From Solirubrobacteraceae bacterium (GTDB lineage: Bacteria > Actinomycetota > Thermoleophilia > Solirubrobacterales > Solirubrobacteraceae): a DNA stretch of 58,426 nucleotides. This document shows positions 7,334 to 15,026 of the stretch, in pieces (position 1 is the stretch's first letter; each line of letters begins with the position of its first letter). The stretch is taken from NCBI GenBank assembly GCA_017744415.1, contig JAGIBJ010000050.1, positions 1 to 58,426 on the forward strand, given 5' to 3'. A program made the translations under genes and the position numbers. Under the pieces are notes generated by a model, which had not been told where the DNA came from, did no database searches, and was given only the letters and a program-made list of their open reading frames with translations.

Positions 7334-7885
7334 ATGTCCGGAGACGTGTCCTCGATTCACGACCTCAGCTACACGAGCAACCTCGGCGAGGAGATCTCGC
7401 TCGCGCAGTTCGAAGGCCGGCCGCTGCTGATCGTCAACACGGCGACGAAGTGCGGGCTCGCACCGCAGTTCAAGACGCTCGAGCAGATCCACCAGGAGTT
7501 CGGGCCGCAGGGCCTCGTACTGATCGGGTTCCCATGCGGGCAGTTCGCGAACCAGGAGCCCGGCAACGACGACCAGATTGCGCGCTCGTGCGAGCTGAAC
7601 TTCGGCGTCACGTTCCCGTTGGCGGCGAAGATCGACGTGAACGGCGCGCACACCGACCCCGTCTTCCAGTTCCTCAAGAGCAAAGGCGAGACGCGCTTCG
7701 GCAACCGCATCAAGTGGAACTTCACGAAGTTCCTCGTCTCGCCCGACGGCACCGAGGTGCTCCGACTCGCGCCGACGTCGAGCCCCAAGCAGCTGATCCC
7801 CATGATCCGGAAGTGGCTACCGAGCAGCGCTCCGCAAGCGGAGCCGAGCGTCGCGGCGGGCACCTCGCCCACCGGCCAGGCGTAG
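7334..7885 (+). CDS. glutathione peroxidase-family thiol peroxidase
   Basis: This 183-aa enzyme has the GPx signatures: NTATKCGLAPQ with peroxidatic Cys40 (Cys, not selenocysteine), FPCGQFANQEPG with catalytic Gln74, and KWNFTKFLV with the catalytic Trp/Asn. Cys86 in SCELNFGVTFP is a plausible second cysteine, as in GPx enzymes recycled by thioredoxin. It reduces H2O2 and organic hydroperoxides in the cytoplasm. Start is ATG 7334. The gene sits 47 bp after the ArsR operon on the same strand and may be read from it, though a separate promoter cannot be excluded. Confidence 0.93.
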   Translation: MSGDVSSIHDLSYTSNLGEEISLAQFEGRPLLIVNTATKCGLAPQFKTLEQIHQEFGPQGLVLIGFPCGQFANQEPGNDDQIARSCELNFGVTFPLAAKIDVNGAHTDPVFQFLKSKGETRFGNRIKWNFTKFLVSPDGTEVLRLAPTSSPKQLIPMIRKWLPSSAPQAEPSVAAGTSPTGQA

Positions 7886-7898
7886 CCCGAGGAGCGCC

Positions 7899-8741
7899 TC
7901 AGCGCCAGAGGCGGTTCAACAGCTTCCCGGTAGCTGCAAGCGTCAGCGTGGGCGCCGCGCGCACGGCCAGATCAATGAGTTTGGCGTCGGTGCCGACGAG
8001 CACGCGCTCCTTGTCGCGTTCGACCGCCCTGAGGATCACCTCGGCGGCCCGATCGGGCCTCATGCGGAGAATCACCTCGTTGTAGAGACGCTCCAACCGG
8101 CGGTCGCGCGCCGACAGCTCGCCACCTTCCTCGATCGCCTCGTGGAGGGCGCTCGACGCGATGCCGGTGTTGACGCCGCCGGGATGCACGGACAGCGCCC
8201 GCACCGGGTGCCCCGCGGCCTTCAGCTCCTGTCGTAGCGACTCCGTAAAGCCGCGCACCGCGAACTTCGCCGCGCAGTAGTGACTCGTGTCGCCCTGGGC
8301 GAGGATGCCGTTGATGCTCGACACGTTGATCACGTGCCCCTCGCCCGACGCGATGAGATGCGGCAGGAACAGCTTCGTGCCGTGCACCACACCCCACAGG
8401 TCAACCGCCCACACGCGCTCGAAGTCTTCGAACTCCGAATCGAGGATCGAGCGCGCGAGCCACACGCCGGCGTTGTTGTAAACCTGGTTGACAGTCCCGA
8501 AATGCGTGGCGACATCGTCGGCGTAGGCGGCGAAGGCATCGCGATCAGCGACGTCGAGATGCGCCGCATGCGTCTGCGCCCCGATCTGCTCGATCCGTCG
8601 CCTCGTCTCGTCGAGACCGTCGCCGTTCACGTCGGAGATCGCGAGCCGCGCACCACGACTCGCCAGTCCCAGCGCCAGGGCCCGGCCGATCCCCCCTCCC
8701 GCGCCGGTGACGACACACGTGCGACCGTCGAAACCACTCAC
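7899..8741 (-). CDS. short-chain dehydrogenase/reductase (classical SDR)
   Basis: The protein starts at GTG 8741 (280 aa), just before the Rossmann strand; the longer reading to 8795 adds a tail not seen in SDRs. Motifs are TGAGGGIG (12-19), NNAG (89-92), Ser141/142, and YCAAK (Tyr155, Lys159). Asp38 (SDVNG) at the end of strand 2 suggests preference for NAD(H). The C-terminal 60 residues (RAAEVILRAVERDKERVLVG) resemble lipid/ketone-reducing SDRs of actinobacteria. Substrate unknown. It converges with the peroxidase gene and lies downstream of the decarboxylase with a hairpin between them. Confidence 0.9.
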   Translation of the reverse strand: MSGFDGRTCVVTGAGGGIGRALALGLASRGARLAISDVNGDGLDETRRRIEQIGAQTHAAHLDVADRDAFAAYADDVATHFGTVNQVYNNAGVWLARSILDSEFEDFERVWAVDLWGVVHGTKLFLPHLIASGEGHVINVSSINGILAQGDTSHYCAAKFAVRGFTESLRQELKAAGHPVRALSVHPGGVNTGIASSALHEAIEEGGELSARDRRLERLYNEVILRMRPDRAAEVILRAVERDKERVLVGTDAKLIDLAVRAAPTLTLAATGKLLNRLWR

Positions 8742-8795
8742 GCGGTCACCGTCGCATCCGGCGTGCCAGATGGCACGGTCATCCCCCGGCAGCAT

Positions 8796-8819
8796 CGCGG
8801 CCGCACGGCGACGGCCGCG
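8796..8819 (-). terminator. hairpin downstream of the PLP decarboxylase
   Basis: CGCGGCCG (8796-8803) pairs with CGGCCGCG (8812-8819), 8 bp with an 8-nt loop, 40 nt past the decarboxylase stop. No T-tract. Confidence 0.45.
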
Positions 8820-8859
8820 CCCGATGCCTACGTATCCGCCGGAGGACGCCGAACGACCG

Positions 8860-10221
8860 CTACCGCAGCGTCTCGAGAACGTCGATCACCGCCCGCGCGT
8901 TCGTCTCCGGATTGATGAACGCGAGGCGCAGCGCCGTCTCGCCCTGGAACTTCGTCGGCACGCAGAGCATCACGCCGTCGTGGGCGGCCTGCTCCGACCA
9001 CGCGGTGTAGTCATCGTCGCTCCAGCCGGGGCGCCGGAACAGGACGATCGAAAGCTCGGGCTCGGCGATGAGCTCGAGGTGCGGCGCCGCGTCGATCGCC
9101 TCGGCGACCGTCCGCGCGGTCCGGATCGTGCGCTCGACGGCCTCGGCATAACGGTCGGTGCCGTGGGTCGCGAGGCTGAACCAGAACGGCAAGCCGCGGG
9201 CACGCCGCGACAGGTGGATCGCGAGATCGGTCGGATTCCACGCCTGGCGGTCGAGCTGATCGAGGTAGCCCGCCATCTGGGTGTGCGCGGCGCGCGCACG
9301 ATCGGGGTCGCGGTAGAGCAGTGCGCAGCAGTCGTACGGCGCGAACAGCCACTTGTGCGGATCGACGATGAAGCTGTCGGCGCGCTCGACGCCGATGAAC
9401 CGATCGCGCACCGATGCAGCGGCGAGCCCGGCGCCGCCGTAGGCGCCATCGACGTGCAGCCACACGCCGTGCTCCTCGCAGACGGTCGCGAGGTCATCGA
9501 GATCGTCGACGATCCCGGCGTTGGTGGTGCCGGCCGATGCGACCACCGCGGACACGTCGGGGGCGCCCGCGAGTGCCTCTCGCAGCGCCGCTCCGGTGAG
9601 ATGCCCCCGCTCGTCGACCGGCACGAGCAGGAGGTCGACGTCGAGCACCCGCGCGGCCGACTGCACCGACGAGTGTGCCTCGGCCGAGCATGCGAGCGTC
9701 CACCCGCCCGCGGGGCGGCCGCCACGATGCGCCGTCGCTGCCTCCCGCGCAGCCATCAGCGCCGAAAGATTGCCGGTCGTGCCGCCCGAGACGAAGCAGC
9801 CGCCGGCATCATCGGGCCAGCCGAGGAGCGAAACGATCCAGGCGAGCGCCTCGTTCTCGGCGAAGATCGCGCCCGCCCCCGCCTCCCAGACGCCCGCGAA
9901 GATGTTGGCGGCGCTCGTCGCGAGATCGAATGCGACCGCGGCGCGCGTCGGCGCCGCTGGGATGTAGGCGAGATTCATCGGATCGTCCTGCGCACGCGTC
10001 GCGGGCACGATCACTTCGTCGAAGATCCGCATCGCCGCCGTCGGGCCGAGACCTCCCGGCGTCACGGTCTCCCCTGCCGCCGCGGCGAGCTCGTCGGCCG
10101 TCCGCGCGCCGCCCTTGGGATCGCCCTGCCGGATGACGCGGCTCGAGGCCCAGACGACCGCGGCGAGCACAGCACCCGACTCATCACCCCAGACGGGCCC
10201 ACTCGTGGTGTCGTCGCTCAT
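8860..10221 (-). CDS. PLP-dependent group II decarboxylase (aromatic/other L-amino acid)
   Basis: The 453-aa fold-type-I enzyme carries CFVSGGTTGNLSAL (PLP phosphate loop), His183 in SAEAHSS (stacks on PLP), Asp258 in LHVDGAYGG, and the Schiff-base Lys290 in DPHKWLF. This is the pattern of aromatic-L-amino-acid, tyrosine and diaminobutyrate decarboxylases. Its substrate cannot be assigned; the family removes CO2 from amino acids to give amines. It stands alone between the SDR and the LysR gene, all on the minus strand, and starts 57 bp downstream of the LysR stop, so read-through from the LysR promoter is possible. Confidence 0.9.
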   Translation of the reverse strand: MSDDTTSGPVWGDESGAVLAAVVWASSRVIRQGDPKGGARTADELAAAAGETVTPGGLGPTAAMRIFDEVIVPATRAQDDPMNLAYIPAAPTRAAVAFDLATSAANIFAGVWEAGAGAIFAENEALAWIVSLLGWPDDAGGCFVSGGTTGNLSALMAAREAATAHRGGRPAGGWTLACSAEAHSSVQSAARVLDVDLLLVPVDERGHLTGAALREALAGAPDVSAVVASAGTTNAGIVDDLDDLATVCEEHGVWLHVDGAYGGAGLAAASVRDRFIGVERADSFIVDPHKWLFAPYDCCALLYRDPDRARAAHTQMAGYLDQLDRQAWNPTDLAIHLSRRARGLPFWFSLATHGTDRYAEAVERTIRTARTVAEAIDAAPHLELIAEPELSIVLFRRPGWSDDDYTAWSEQAAHDGVMLCVPTKFQGETALRLAFINPETNARAVIDVLETLR

Positions 10222-10278
10222 TCGCCGCCTCTGCTCGTCGGCCGCTGCCCTCGCCGGCAGCAGCGCCTGTGCCCGAGC

Positions 10279-11184
10279 CTAGCTCGGGCCCGGCGCCAAG
10301 CCGGCACGCTCCGTGGCCGCCCGGACCAGTCTGGAAGCGGCACGCGTGACCGGCTCGCGGTCGTGGGAGTGGCGCCACAGTTCGACGCGGTGGGTGAGCT
10401 GCGGGCCATCGAGCCGGACGGCGACGACTCCCGCGCCGTGCGGAGCGCCGGCCGGTACTGCGCCAAGACCTGCGCCCGAGGCGATGAGGCCGCAGTAGGT
10501 GGTCGTCGAGCTGCCGCCGTAGGCCAAGCCGCGACGCAGCGGCCGGCGTACCACGGCCTCGAGCGCGTCGGCACTGATTCCGCAGGCCGGCGCGATGAGC
10601 CAGCGGGCGTGGTCGAGGTGATCGAGCGTGAGCGCGGCGCGCCGAGCCAGGGGGTGATCCTGCGGGAGGAGCACGTCGACTGCGGTCTCGGCGAGCAGGT
10701 CGACGGTGAGGCCGAGCGGCCGGTCGAGCGGGAGCGGATCCGCCGGCGCCGTGACGCCGTCGACCACCGCCAGGTCGGCGTGACCGCGCACGAGCGCGGC
10801 CACGGCGTCGCCGGCCGGCAACACGTCAAGCGTGCTCCATCCGGCTGCTCCGGAGCAGGCCACGCCACCGAGCACCGACTCCGCCGCGGGGCTCATCGCG
10901 ATCCGCGCCGGCCGCTCATCGACGCCGGCTGCAGCGGTGCGGCGTGCCTGCGCGGCCGCAGCCTCGGCCCGCGCCGAGAGCTCGCGTGCCTGCTCGACCA
11001 GCGCCTCGCCGGCGGGGGTCGGCGCCACCGGCCGCCGCGACAGCAACGCCACGCCGAGCTCGCGCTCGAGGCTCGCGATCTGCTGCGACACGGCCGACTG
11101 CGTGTAGCCGAGCTCGTCCGCGGCGGCCGAGAACGAGCGCTCGTCGACCACGGCGACGAGCGTGCGAAGCGCGCGGAGATCCAT
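10279..11184 (-). CDS. LysR-family transcriptional regulator
   Basis: The 301-aa protein has an N-terminal winged helix (LRALRTLVAVVDERSFSAAADELGYTQSAVSQQIASLERELG, about 3-45) and a periplasmic-binding-protein-like effector domain (90-295). It is divergent from the GATase-like gene at 11270, and two perfect palindromes fill the 85-bp gap (11197-11237). It most likely regulates that gene and itself. The effector is not identifiable. Confidence 0.92.
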   Translation of the reverse strand: MDLRALRTLVAVVDERSFSAAADELGYTQSAVSQQIASLERELGVALLSRRPVAPTPAGEALVEQARELSARAEAAAAQARRTAAAGVDERPARIAMSPAAESVLGGVACSGAAGWSTLDVLPAGDAVAALVRGHADLAVVDGVTAPADPLPLDRPLGLTVDLLAETAVDVLLPQDHPLARRAALTLDHLDHARWLIAPACGISADALEAVVRRPLRRGLAYGGSSTTTYCGLIASGAGLGAVPAGAPHGAGVVAVRLDGPQLTHRVELWRHSHDREPVTRAASRLVRAATERAGLAPGPS

Positions 11185-11196
11185 GTGCCCATCCTG

Positions 11197-11215
11197 GCAT
11201 CAGCTGGACTGATGC
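11197..11215. promoter_or_regulatory. LysR operator palindrome A
   Basis: GCATCAG-CTGGA-CTGATGC, a perfect 7-bp inverted repeat with 5-nt spacer, 13 bp upstream of the LysR start. Confidence 0.7.
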
Positions 11216-11216
11216 A

Positions 11217-11237
11217 CCAATGAATGATCATCATTGG
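11217..11237. promoter_or_regulatory. LysR operator palindrome B
   Basis: CCAATGA-ATGATCA-TCATTGG, a perfect 7-bp inverted repeat with 7-nt spacer, directly abutting palindrome A. The pair looks like a recognition site plus an activation site. Confidence 0.75.
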
Positions 11238-11269
11238 ACGTGATCCCACGAGACCGGCACGCTCAGCCG

Positions 11270-11971
11270 ATGACCACGCGCATCGCACTCGTCGGCGACC
11301 GCTCACCGCACGTCGCGGCACACGGCCGCATCCACGAGATCATGGGACGCCTCACGGACGTCGACGCCTTCTGGCTGGACTCGACCGAGATCGACGCCGC
11401 GGAGATCGCGGCGTTCGACGGCGTCTGGGCCGTGCCCGGCTCGCCGTACGTAGAAGAGGCCGGGGTGATCACCGCGATCCGCACCGCCCGCGAGCAGGCG
11501 ATCCCGTTCCTCGGCACGTGCGGCGGATTCCAGCACGCGATGCTGGAATACGCGCGCGACGTGGCCGGGCTTCCCGCCGCCTGGCACGCCGAGAACCGCG
11601 ACGCCGCGATCGACGACTCTGCGCTGCTGGTGCCGCTCGCGTGCTCGCTCGTCGGCCACGAGAACGATGTCGCCCTGGTGCCGGACACCGTCGCCGCCCG
11701 CACGGTCGGGCGACTCCGCACCCGCGAGCGTTTCCACTGCAGCTTCGGTCTGGCCCCCGGAGCTGGCGAGCGGCTGGAAGGCGCAGGACTCATGATCTCC
11801 GGCCGCGATCCGGCGGGCGACGTGCGGATCTGCGAGCTGCCCGCCCACCCCTACTTCGTCGGCACGCTCTTCCAGCCGGAACTCGCCGACGAGCAGCCTC
11901 ACCCGCTGGTGCGCGGCTTCTTCGACGCCGCCGGGGCCCGGGCTCAAGCGCGCCGTCCGATTCCCGTCTGA
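11270..11971 (+). CDS. CTP-synthase C-terminal-region-related (class I glutamine amidotransferase-like) protein
   Basis: The 233-aa protein has a class I GATase fold: AVPGSPY, the nucleophile elbow LGTCGGFQHA (Cys84) and, near the end, HPYFVGTLFQPE. It matches the group annotated as CTP synthase C-terminal-region-related (seleno)protein, in which some members have selenocysteine; here a plain Cys is used. The His of the usual HPE triad is Gln (FQPE), so classical glutamine hydrolysis is doubtful. ATG 11270 is preferred to the upstream in-frame start at 11234, which falls inside the operator. Its regulator is the divergent LysR protein. Confidence 0.82.
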   Translation: MTTRIALVGDRSPHVAAHGRIHEIMGRLTDVDAFWLDSTEIDAAEIAAFDGVWAVPGSPYVEEAGVITAIRTAREQAIPFLGTCGGFQHAMLEYARDVAGLPAAWHAENRDAAIDDSALLVPLACSLVGHENDVALVPDTVAARTVGRLRTRERFHCSFGLAPGAGERLEGAGLMISGRDPAGDVRICELPAHPYFVGTLFQPELADEQPHPLVRGFFDAAGARAQARRPIPV

Positions 11972-12097
11972 GTCGCCGGCGAGCCCGCAAGTCAGGGCCT
12001 CCCGCAGCGCTTTCGCCGACGACCGATGAGTTTCGACGAGCGGCGCCGTCTATCCCCTCGACACTGCGAATCACCGCACGATCCATTGGAGACCACG

Positions 12098-12550
12098 ATG
12101 TCCAGCCCCGCTCACCCCGGCCGCAAGCTCTTCCTCAACCTCCCGGTCGAGAACGTCGCCCGTAGCAAGGCGTTCTTCGCGTCGCTCGGGTTCACGTTCA
12201 ACCCGGCATTCGAGGACGAACAGTCCACCTGCATGCTCGTCGGCGAGGACGCCTTCGTGATGCTCCTCGAGCACGAGAAGTTCAACGGCTTCGCGCCGCT
12301 GCCGGTCGCCGACCCGCGCACGCACGTGATCGGCCTCTACTGCTTCAGCGTCGACACCTCGGAGGAGGTCGACACCGTCACCGACGCTGCGATCGCCGCC
12401 GGTGGCGTCGACCACGGCGACCCGCAGGACTACGGCTTCATGCGTAGCCGCAGCTTCAACGACCTCGACGGCCACGGCTGGCAGGTGATGTGGATGGATC
12501 CGGCCTCGGCTGCCGCAGGCCCCGAGGAGTACGCCGCCTCGCAGGCGTAG
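12098..12550 (+). CDS. VOC-family (glyoxalase/dioxygenase-like) protein
   Basis: This 150-aa protein has two beta-alpha-beta-beta-beta halves of the vicinal oxygen chelate fold: KLFLNLPVENVARSKAFFASLGFTFN at the start and DYGFMRSRSFNDLDGHGWQVMWMD at the end. Members with this ending are close to the lactoylglutathione-lyase-like group often called extradiol dioxygenase family protein, usually with no known substrate. ATG 12098 follows GGAG at reasonable spacing. Six bases separate its stop from that of the convergent NlpC/P60 gene, with no hairpin, so transcripts may overlap. Confidence 0.85.
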   Translation: MSSPAHPGRKLFLNLPVENVARSKAFFASLGFTFNPAFEDEQSTCMLVGEDAFVMLLEHEKFNGFAPLPVADPRTHVIGLYCFSVDTSEEVDTVTDAAIAAGGVDHGDPQDYGFMRSRSFNDLDGHGWQVMWMDPASAAAGPEEYAASQA

Positions 12551-12556
12551 CCCGCC

Positions 12557-13300
12557 TCAGTCGACCGCGAGCCGGCGTGCGCCGACGTAATGCCGCGCCC
12601 AGTACCCATGGGCGATGTCATGAACCGCCACGCCGCTGCTCGTCGTCGCCGAGATCGCCGTCGTGCGGGTGACGACGATCCCCACGTGTGAGGCGCCCGG
12701 CCCGGCCGCGTCGAAGAAGACGAGGTCGCCCGGGCGAATCGCGCCCTTCGTGACCGCCCAGCCGCGCTGGTACATCTCGTAACTGCGGCGCGGCAGCTCA
12801 CGCCCGGCCTTCGCAAAGGCCCAACTCACGAGTCCCGAGCAGTCGAAGCCCGCGAGCGAATGGCCGCCGCCGACATATGGGACGCCGAGGGCCGTGCGCG
12901 ACCAGCGCAGAGCGGAGGCCCCGAGCGCCGAAGCTGCCGGTGGCGTCGGCTTGCGGCGGACCGCATCGCGTGCCGCCCAGAGTTGCGCCTCGAATCGATC
13001 GGCCACGCGGAGCCGCATTGCCCGCAGGCTCTCGACATTGGCGTAGCCGCGCACCGCGAGCCCGCGGCGCCGCTGGAACCGCCGCATCGCGTCGACCGTG
13101 GCGGAGCCCCAGTCGCCATCGGCACGAACGTGGATGCGTCGCTGCACGCTCTTCGTCTGGGCGACGGTGAGGAACAGTTGCTGGCGCCGAAGCTCCCGCG
13201 CCACGTCACCCGGCGCTGCCGGAGCCGGCGAGGGTGCCGAGAGCACCGCGGCAGCTGCGAGGCCGCCGAGCAGGAGAAGTCGTCGCAAGCCGGAGATCAC
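12557..13300 (-). CDS. secreted NlpC/P60 peptidoglycan endopeptidase with peptidoglycan-binding domain
   Basis: The 247-aa protein has a signal peptide (1-29, ending APSPAPAAP), a peptidoglycan-binding-type helical domain (about 40-95, WGSATVDAMRRFQRRRGL), and a C-terminal NlpC/P60 domain. The catalytic triad is visible as Cys154 (GFDCSGLV), His205 (ASHVGIV) and His227 (VHDI). Such enzymes cut D-Glu-diaminopimelate bonds in stem peptides and work in wall remodelling and cell separation. It is divergent from the secreted protein at 13547. No c-di-AMP riboswitch, frequent before such genes in actinobacteria, is visible upstream. Confidence 0.92.
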   Translation of the reverse strand: MISGLRRLLLLGGLAAAAVLSAPSPAPAAPGDVARELRRQQLFLTVAQTKSVQRRIHVRADGDWGSATVDAMRRFQRRRGLAVRGYANVESLRAMRLRVADRFEAQLWAARDAVRRKPTPPAASALGASALRWSRTALGVPYVGGGHSLAGFDCSGLVSWAFAKAGRELPRRSYEMYQRGWAVTKGAIRPGDLVFFDAAGPGASHVGIVVTRTTAISATTSSGVAVHDIAHGYWARHYVGARRLAVD

Positions 13301-13482
13301 GAACGCGCCACGCTATCGCCGAGCGGCGCCCGTCCCGGGGCCGCGCTTGCAGAGGGCGCACGCCGCGCTCCATGCCGGCAGCGGCAGGCGCGACCGTCCG
13401 CTTCCGTGCCTCCTCCCCGCCGAGAATGCGGAAACTTCCTGCATCGACATTCCACCGGTTCGTGTTGCAACAGAAACAGGAG

Positions 13483-13531
13483 AGGCGGATAACCATGGGT
13501 ACCAACCCGTTGTCCTGACGGCTGCCCGCCT
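13483..13531 (+). promoter_or_regulatory. structured leader with 7-codon upstream reading frame
   Basis: A strong Shine-Dalgarno (AGGAGAGG, 13478-13485) precedes ATG 13495, which encodes only MGTNPLS before TGA 13516-13518. AGGCGG (13483-13488) can pair with CCGCCT (13526-13531) around it, and GGGT/ACCC (13497-13508) forms an inner hairpin. The frame ends 28 nt before the secreted protein start codon. Confidence 0.4.
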
Positions 13532-13546
13532 GAAAAGAGCCTGCAG

Positions 13547-14215
13547 ATGCCGCTGCGCAAGTCCCATTTCTTCACCCGCAAGCTGATCGCTTCCCTCACC
13601 CTCGCCGGTGCGGTGACGGCGTGTGCTCCAGCGGTCGCTGCGGCCGCGGGCTGCACCCAGCTCCCGACCTCGAAGGCGTTCTCGAAGTTCGGCGACAAGG
13701 CCGACTACTCGCTCGCTCCCGGCGGCGGATTCGAGGGCACCAACACGTGGACGCTCACGGGTGGCGCGAAGGTCGTGTCCGGCAACGAGAACCTCGGGGT
13801 GTCGTCCGGCTCCAAGTCGCTGTTCATGCCGATCACTTCGACGGCGACGTCGCCCGAGTTCTGCGTCGACGAGACCAATCCGTACTTCCGGTTCGCGATG
13901 AGCTCAACGCACAAGGGCGGCTACGTCGCTGCCGTGCTCTGGCGCAACAGCTCCGGCCAGCTCACGCAGGCGGAGTTCACGTCGTCGAAGTACGTCACGC
14001 TCCTCAGCTCGGGCTGGCAGCCCAGCGCCGTGAGCCCGCTCGCCGTCAAGCTCACGCTCGGCAGTAACGACAAGGCCGCCACCGTGCAGCTGAAGATCAT
14101 CTCGACGGGCAACCAGAACTACAGCGACACCAACCTGCTCGGCACGCTGGCGTCGAACGTCTTCGGATCGGTGACCATCGACTCCGTGATGGTCGACCCG
14201 TACCGCCGGGGCTGA
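13547..14215 (+). CDS. secreted protein of unknown function
   Basis: The 222-aa protein starts at ATG 13547 with a classical signal peptide (KSHFFTRKLIASLTLAGAV..., cleavage about residue 34 after AVAAAA). The mature part begins GCTQLPTSKAFSKFGDKADYSLAPGG and is beta-rich, with GTNTWTLTGGAKVVSGNENLGV and a regular pattern of Ser/Thr/Gly strands, resembling carbohydrate-binding or jelly-roll type folds. No catalytic motif is recognised. Cys36 and Cys107 could form a disulfide. It is preceded by the structured leader at 13478-13531 and ends before a hairpin shared with the convergent gene. Confidence 0.75.
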   Translation: MPLRKSHFFTRKLIASLTLAGAVTACAPAVAAAAGCTQLPTSKAFSKFGDKADYSLAPGGGFEGTNTWTLTGGAKVVSGNENLGVSSGSKSLFMPITSTATSPEFCVDETNPYFRFAMSSTHKGGYVAAVLWRNSSGQLTQAEFTSSKYVTLLSSGWQPSAVSPLAVKLTLGSNDKAATVQLKIISTGNQNYSDTNLLGTLASNVFGSVTIDSVMVDPYRRG

Positions 14216-14225
14216 GCGATCGTCC

Positions 14226-14250
14226 GGGCGCCGGGGCGGCCGCGGCGCCC
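14226..14250. terminator. hairpin between convergent genes
   Basis: GGGCGCC (14226-14232) pairs with GGCGCCC (14244-14250). It lies between the stop codons at 14213 and 14252 and could serve both strands. Confidence 0.5.
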
Positions 14251-14486
14251 TACTTGGGGCCGACGACCGTGTGGGTGAGCTCCATGCCGGTGATGTCCTC
14301 GTACTTGAACGTGACCTGACCGCGGCTAAGCACCTGGCCATCAGGCCCAAGCTCGCGACCCTTCACCTTCACGATCGTGCCCGACATGTCGTCACCGTCG
14401 AGGCTGAAGCGCACCGGCTCGTCGACCTCGATCACCGGGGCCTTGACCGTGCCGTTCCACTTGATGTTCCGAAATTCCTGACTCAT
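14250..14486 (-). CDS. small hypothetical beta-rich protein
   Basis: This 78-aa protein has alternating strands (KAPVIEVDEPVRFSLDGDDMSGTIVKVKGRELG, GQVTFKYEDITGMELTHTVVG) and no signal peptide or membrane segment. The family is not recognised. Composition is balanced and unlike the arginine-rich shadow frames, which supports it being real. It lies between the secreted protein and the DUF3224 gene, same strand as the latter but separated by 70 bp. Confidence 0.6.
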   Translation of the reverse strand: MSQEFRNIKWNGTVKAPVIEVDEPVRFSLDGDDMSGTIVKVKGRELGPDGQVLSRGQVTFKYEDITGMELTHTVVGPK

Positions 14487-14556
14487 CGCTCTACCCTCGC
14501 ACGCGCAACCGGCGGCGCGCAGTGCGATGGTGGCCGTCGGCGGCCGGGCGTGACCG

Positions 14557-14973
14557 TCAGTCGTGAGGCATCTCGTAGTCGAACCAGATCACGTCCTCAC
14601 CCTCCTGGGTCACTCGCAGGCCGCCTGAACCGGTGATGCCGTCGAGCTCGCCGGTGCCGCTCCCGGGGACGATGGTGAAGAACTCCGCGAGGCGGTCGGT
14701 GCCTGTGGTCGTCGCGGAGTGGGCGAAGTTCATCGTGCCCAGCATTCCGTTCACGGTGCCCTCGAACGACTCCATCGCCACGTAGGTCCCGGCGCCCGCG
14801 GCTTCGTCGAACGCCGCCGTGAAGATCGTCACCGAGCTCCCGGTGATCTGCCCGTCGAACTGCTTGGTGACGATCGCGACACCGACCGGGCGCGCCGTCT
14901 CCACGTCGGCGGGTGCCGGCGCGAGCTGCGCCGGCACGAACGAGGAGACGGTGAACGGGGCGATCGCGCGCAT
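14557..14973 (-). CDS. DUF3224 domain protein
   Basis: The 138-aa protein fits DUF3224: ARPVGVAIVTKQFDGQITGSSVTIFTAAFDEAAGAGTYVAMESFEGTVNG followed by MNFAHSATTTG and GTGELDGITGSGGLRV. The domain is a single beta-barrel-like fold found mostly in actinobacteria and proteobacteria, with no demonstrated activity; resemblance to allene-oxide-cyclase-like barrels has been suggested for such folds. It is monocistronic and lies after the rph gene on the same strand. Confidence 0.82.
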   Translation of the reverse strand: MRAIAPFTVSSFVPAQLAPAPADVETARPVGVAIVTKQFDGQITGSSVTIFTAAFDEAAGAGTYVAMESFEGTVNGMLGTMNFAHSATTTGTDRLAEFFTIVPGSGTGELDGITGSGGLRVTQEGEDVIWFDYEMPHD

Positions 14974-15026
14974 GCCGCGAGCCTAGACGCCCGGCGCGAG
15001 CCCGCCGGCCGGCTCGGTGGCCAGCG

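Noticed and set aside
8707..11223. 838-aa open frame on the plus strand
   Set aside because: It is antisense to the SDR, decarboxylase and LysR genes, is Arg/Pro-rich, and shows no motif. Long antisense frames are expected at this GC content; similar ones at 15060-16949, 18560-20797 and 20984-23368 were dismissed for the same reason.
13301..13494. c-di-AMP riboswitch upstream of the NlpC/P60 gene
   Set aside because: Looked for because such genes often have one in actinobacteria. The conserved GGGGGACCCA and GTCAGCTnACC blocks are missing on both strands.
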